NCBI GenBank assembly: GCA_963931865.1
Contig: OZ007510.1
Span: 14,488,111-14,552,110 of the forward strand
From: Axinella damicornis
Taxonomy: Eukaryota; Porifera; Demospongiae; Axinellida; Axinellidae
DNA length: 64,000 bases
Direction of reading: 5' to 3'
Part shown: positions 62,801 through 64,000 of the stretch, piece after piece
Position numbering within the stretch: position 1 is the stretch's first letter
Layout of the letters: the number at the start of each line of letters is the position of its first letter
The notes under the pieces: generated by a model
The model's input: the letters and a program-made list of their open reading frames with translations, nothing else
The model's database searches: none
What the model was told of the DNA's origin: nothing
Program-made: the position numbers and the translations under genes

Positions 62801-64000
62801 CTACTACTGTGACATAGTTCACAAACATGTCATAAGGTCAGTACTTCTGCCTCATTCAGCTGAGTTTAGTGGTATAACATCTGTTTGTATAACTTCCTAC
62901 ACTTTAGTAGAGACTTCCACAAATAGATTGACTGCTTCGTCGAGTGTTTGAGGGCCTAGTCGTGGCATAGATGCAAGCCTATCGCCAGTGGTGGTCTTCT
63001 ACTACTGTGCCAAAGCTCACAAATCCGGCACATAGGTCATTAGTTCTGATACATTCATCTGATTTGAGTGGTATACGCATCTGTTTGTACAACTTCCTAC
63101 AGTTTAGTAGGTACTTCCACCAATTGATTGACTGTTTCTTCCAGTGCTTGAGGGCCTAGTCGTTGCATACATGCAAGCCTATCGCGTATGGAGGTCTTCT
63201 ACTGCTGTGACAAAGCTCACATACCCTGCATATATATAGGTCAGTAGTTCTGATTCATTCATCTGAGTTGAGTGGTATACGCATCTGTTTGTACAACTTC
63301 CTACAGATTAGTAGGTACTTCCACCAATTGATTGACAGTTTCTTCCAGTGCTTGAGGGCCTTGTTATTGCATAGGTGCAAGCCTATCACCAGTGGAGGTC
63401 TTCTACTTCTGTGACAAAGCTCACGAACTCGGTATCAATGTCAGTAGTTCTGCTACATTCAGCTGAGTTGAGCGGTACAAACATCTGTTTGTACAACTTC
63501 CTACACTTTAGTTGAGACTTCCACTGATTGATTGAATGTTTCTTCCAGTGCTTGAGGGTCTAATCAATGCATAGATGCAAGTCTATCGCCGGTGGAGGTC
63601 TTCTGCTACTGTGACAAAGCTCATACACATGGCATAAAGTCAGTACTTCTGCCTCATTCAGCTGAGTTGAGTGGCCTGTTGTACAAATTCCTACACTTTA
63701 GTAGAGACTTCTACCAATAGATTGACTGCTTCGCCGAGTGTTTGATGGTCTAGTCGTGGCATAGATGCAAGCCTATCGGCGGTGGAGGTCTTCTACTACT
63801 CTGACAAAGCTCATAAACATGGCATTAGGTCAGTGCTTCTGCCCCATTCAGCTGAGTTGAGTGGTTATATATAAGCATCTGTTTGTGCAACTTCCTACAC
63901 TTTAGTAGAGACTTCCACCAATAGATTGACTGCTTCGTCGAGTCTTTGAGGGCCTACTCGTGGCATAGATGCAAGCCTATCGCCAGTGGTGGTCTTCTTC
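59800..64000. repeat. ~200-bp satellite array running off the window
   Basis: About 20 units marked by GCATAGATGCAAGCCTATCG followed by CCAGTGGAGGTCTTCTACT, spaced near 200 bp. Units differ by 10-25%. A three-unit order (AAATCTTACAAACTC type, then TAAGCTTACAAATCC type, then AAAGCTCACGAAC type) recurs at 59.81, 61.36 and 61.97 kb, a higher-order repeat of about 600 bp. Short ORFs within it are not genes. Confidence 0.9.
60873..61221. mobile_element. MITE inserted in the satellite
   Basis: TACCGTATATTGTGTTATTT...AAATAACCCAATATACGGTA with TA on both sides. The uninterrupted satellite reading near 63229 confirms the insertion. Interior contains repeated TTCGCGA/TTTTCGC motifs. TA target use suggests a mariner-like mobiliser (inference). 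Confidence 0.75.

Overview
This is a repeat-rich metazoan genomic window, most likely from a sponge (demosponge-like). The reasons are short introns with canonical GT..AG sites, a death-domain gene of a type I associate with sponge genomes, a kinase-tail/coiled-coil/kelch gene of the same kind, and a very high load of small DNA transposons. It is not bacterial: every convincing gene is split by introns. No rRNA, convincing tRNA or CRISPR array was seen. All assignments come from reading the sequence; no database search was run.

Layout. 1-17.3 kb is almost entirely repeats. It holds a long-TIR element (copy A) with a nested CACA...TGTG element, a GC-rich cluster of alternately inverted repeats, a 54-bp hairpin array, a LINE tail, hAT-like and Mutator-like miniature elements, a large palindromic element, a 41-bp tandem array, and a tandem array of about 450-bp units that each carry two first-exon-like reading frames. 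17.4-26.6 kb is a death-domain gene whose 7.4-kb intron is a nest of TTAA-flanked (piggyBac-like) elements with other transposons inside. 28.6-34.9 kb is the 3' part of a gene encoding a kinase C-lobe tail, heptad-repeat coiled coil and kelch propeller, with transposons in its introns.

36.9-45.9 kb is the centrepiece: a 9-kb DNA transposon with CACA-type ends, a TA duplication, subterminal repeat clusters and two divergent multi-exon genes. One is a Plavaka/CACTA-like transposase preceded by C2H2 zinc-finger exons. The other is an opposite-strand 387-aa coiled-coil protein of unknown family. A second DNA transposon has inserted between the zinc-finger exons and the transposase exons.

46.6-47.7 kb is a perfect 25-copy array of a 46-bp unit that looks like a 37-bp Mutator-type mini-element plus its 9-bp target duplication. 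47.9-53.5 kb holds the 3' seven exons of glycine C-acetyltransferase (GCAT/KBL), lacking its 5' exons and carrying two frame lesions. 54.6-64 kb is a 29-bp minisatellite, a CR1/L2-like LINE on the minus strand, and a roughly 200-bp satellite running to the window edge. Host genes that appear real are few: the death-domain gene, the kinase-tail/kelch gene and the GCAT remnant.
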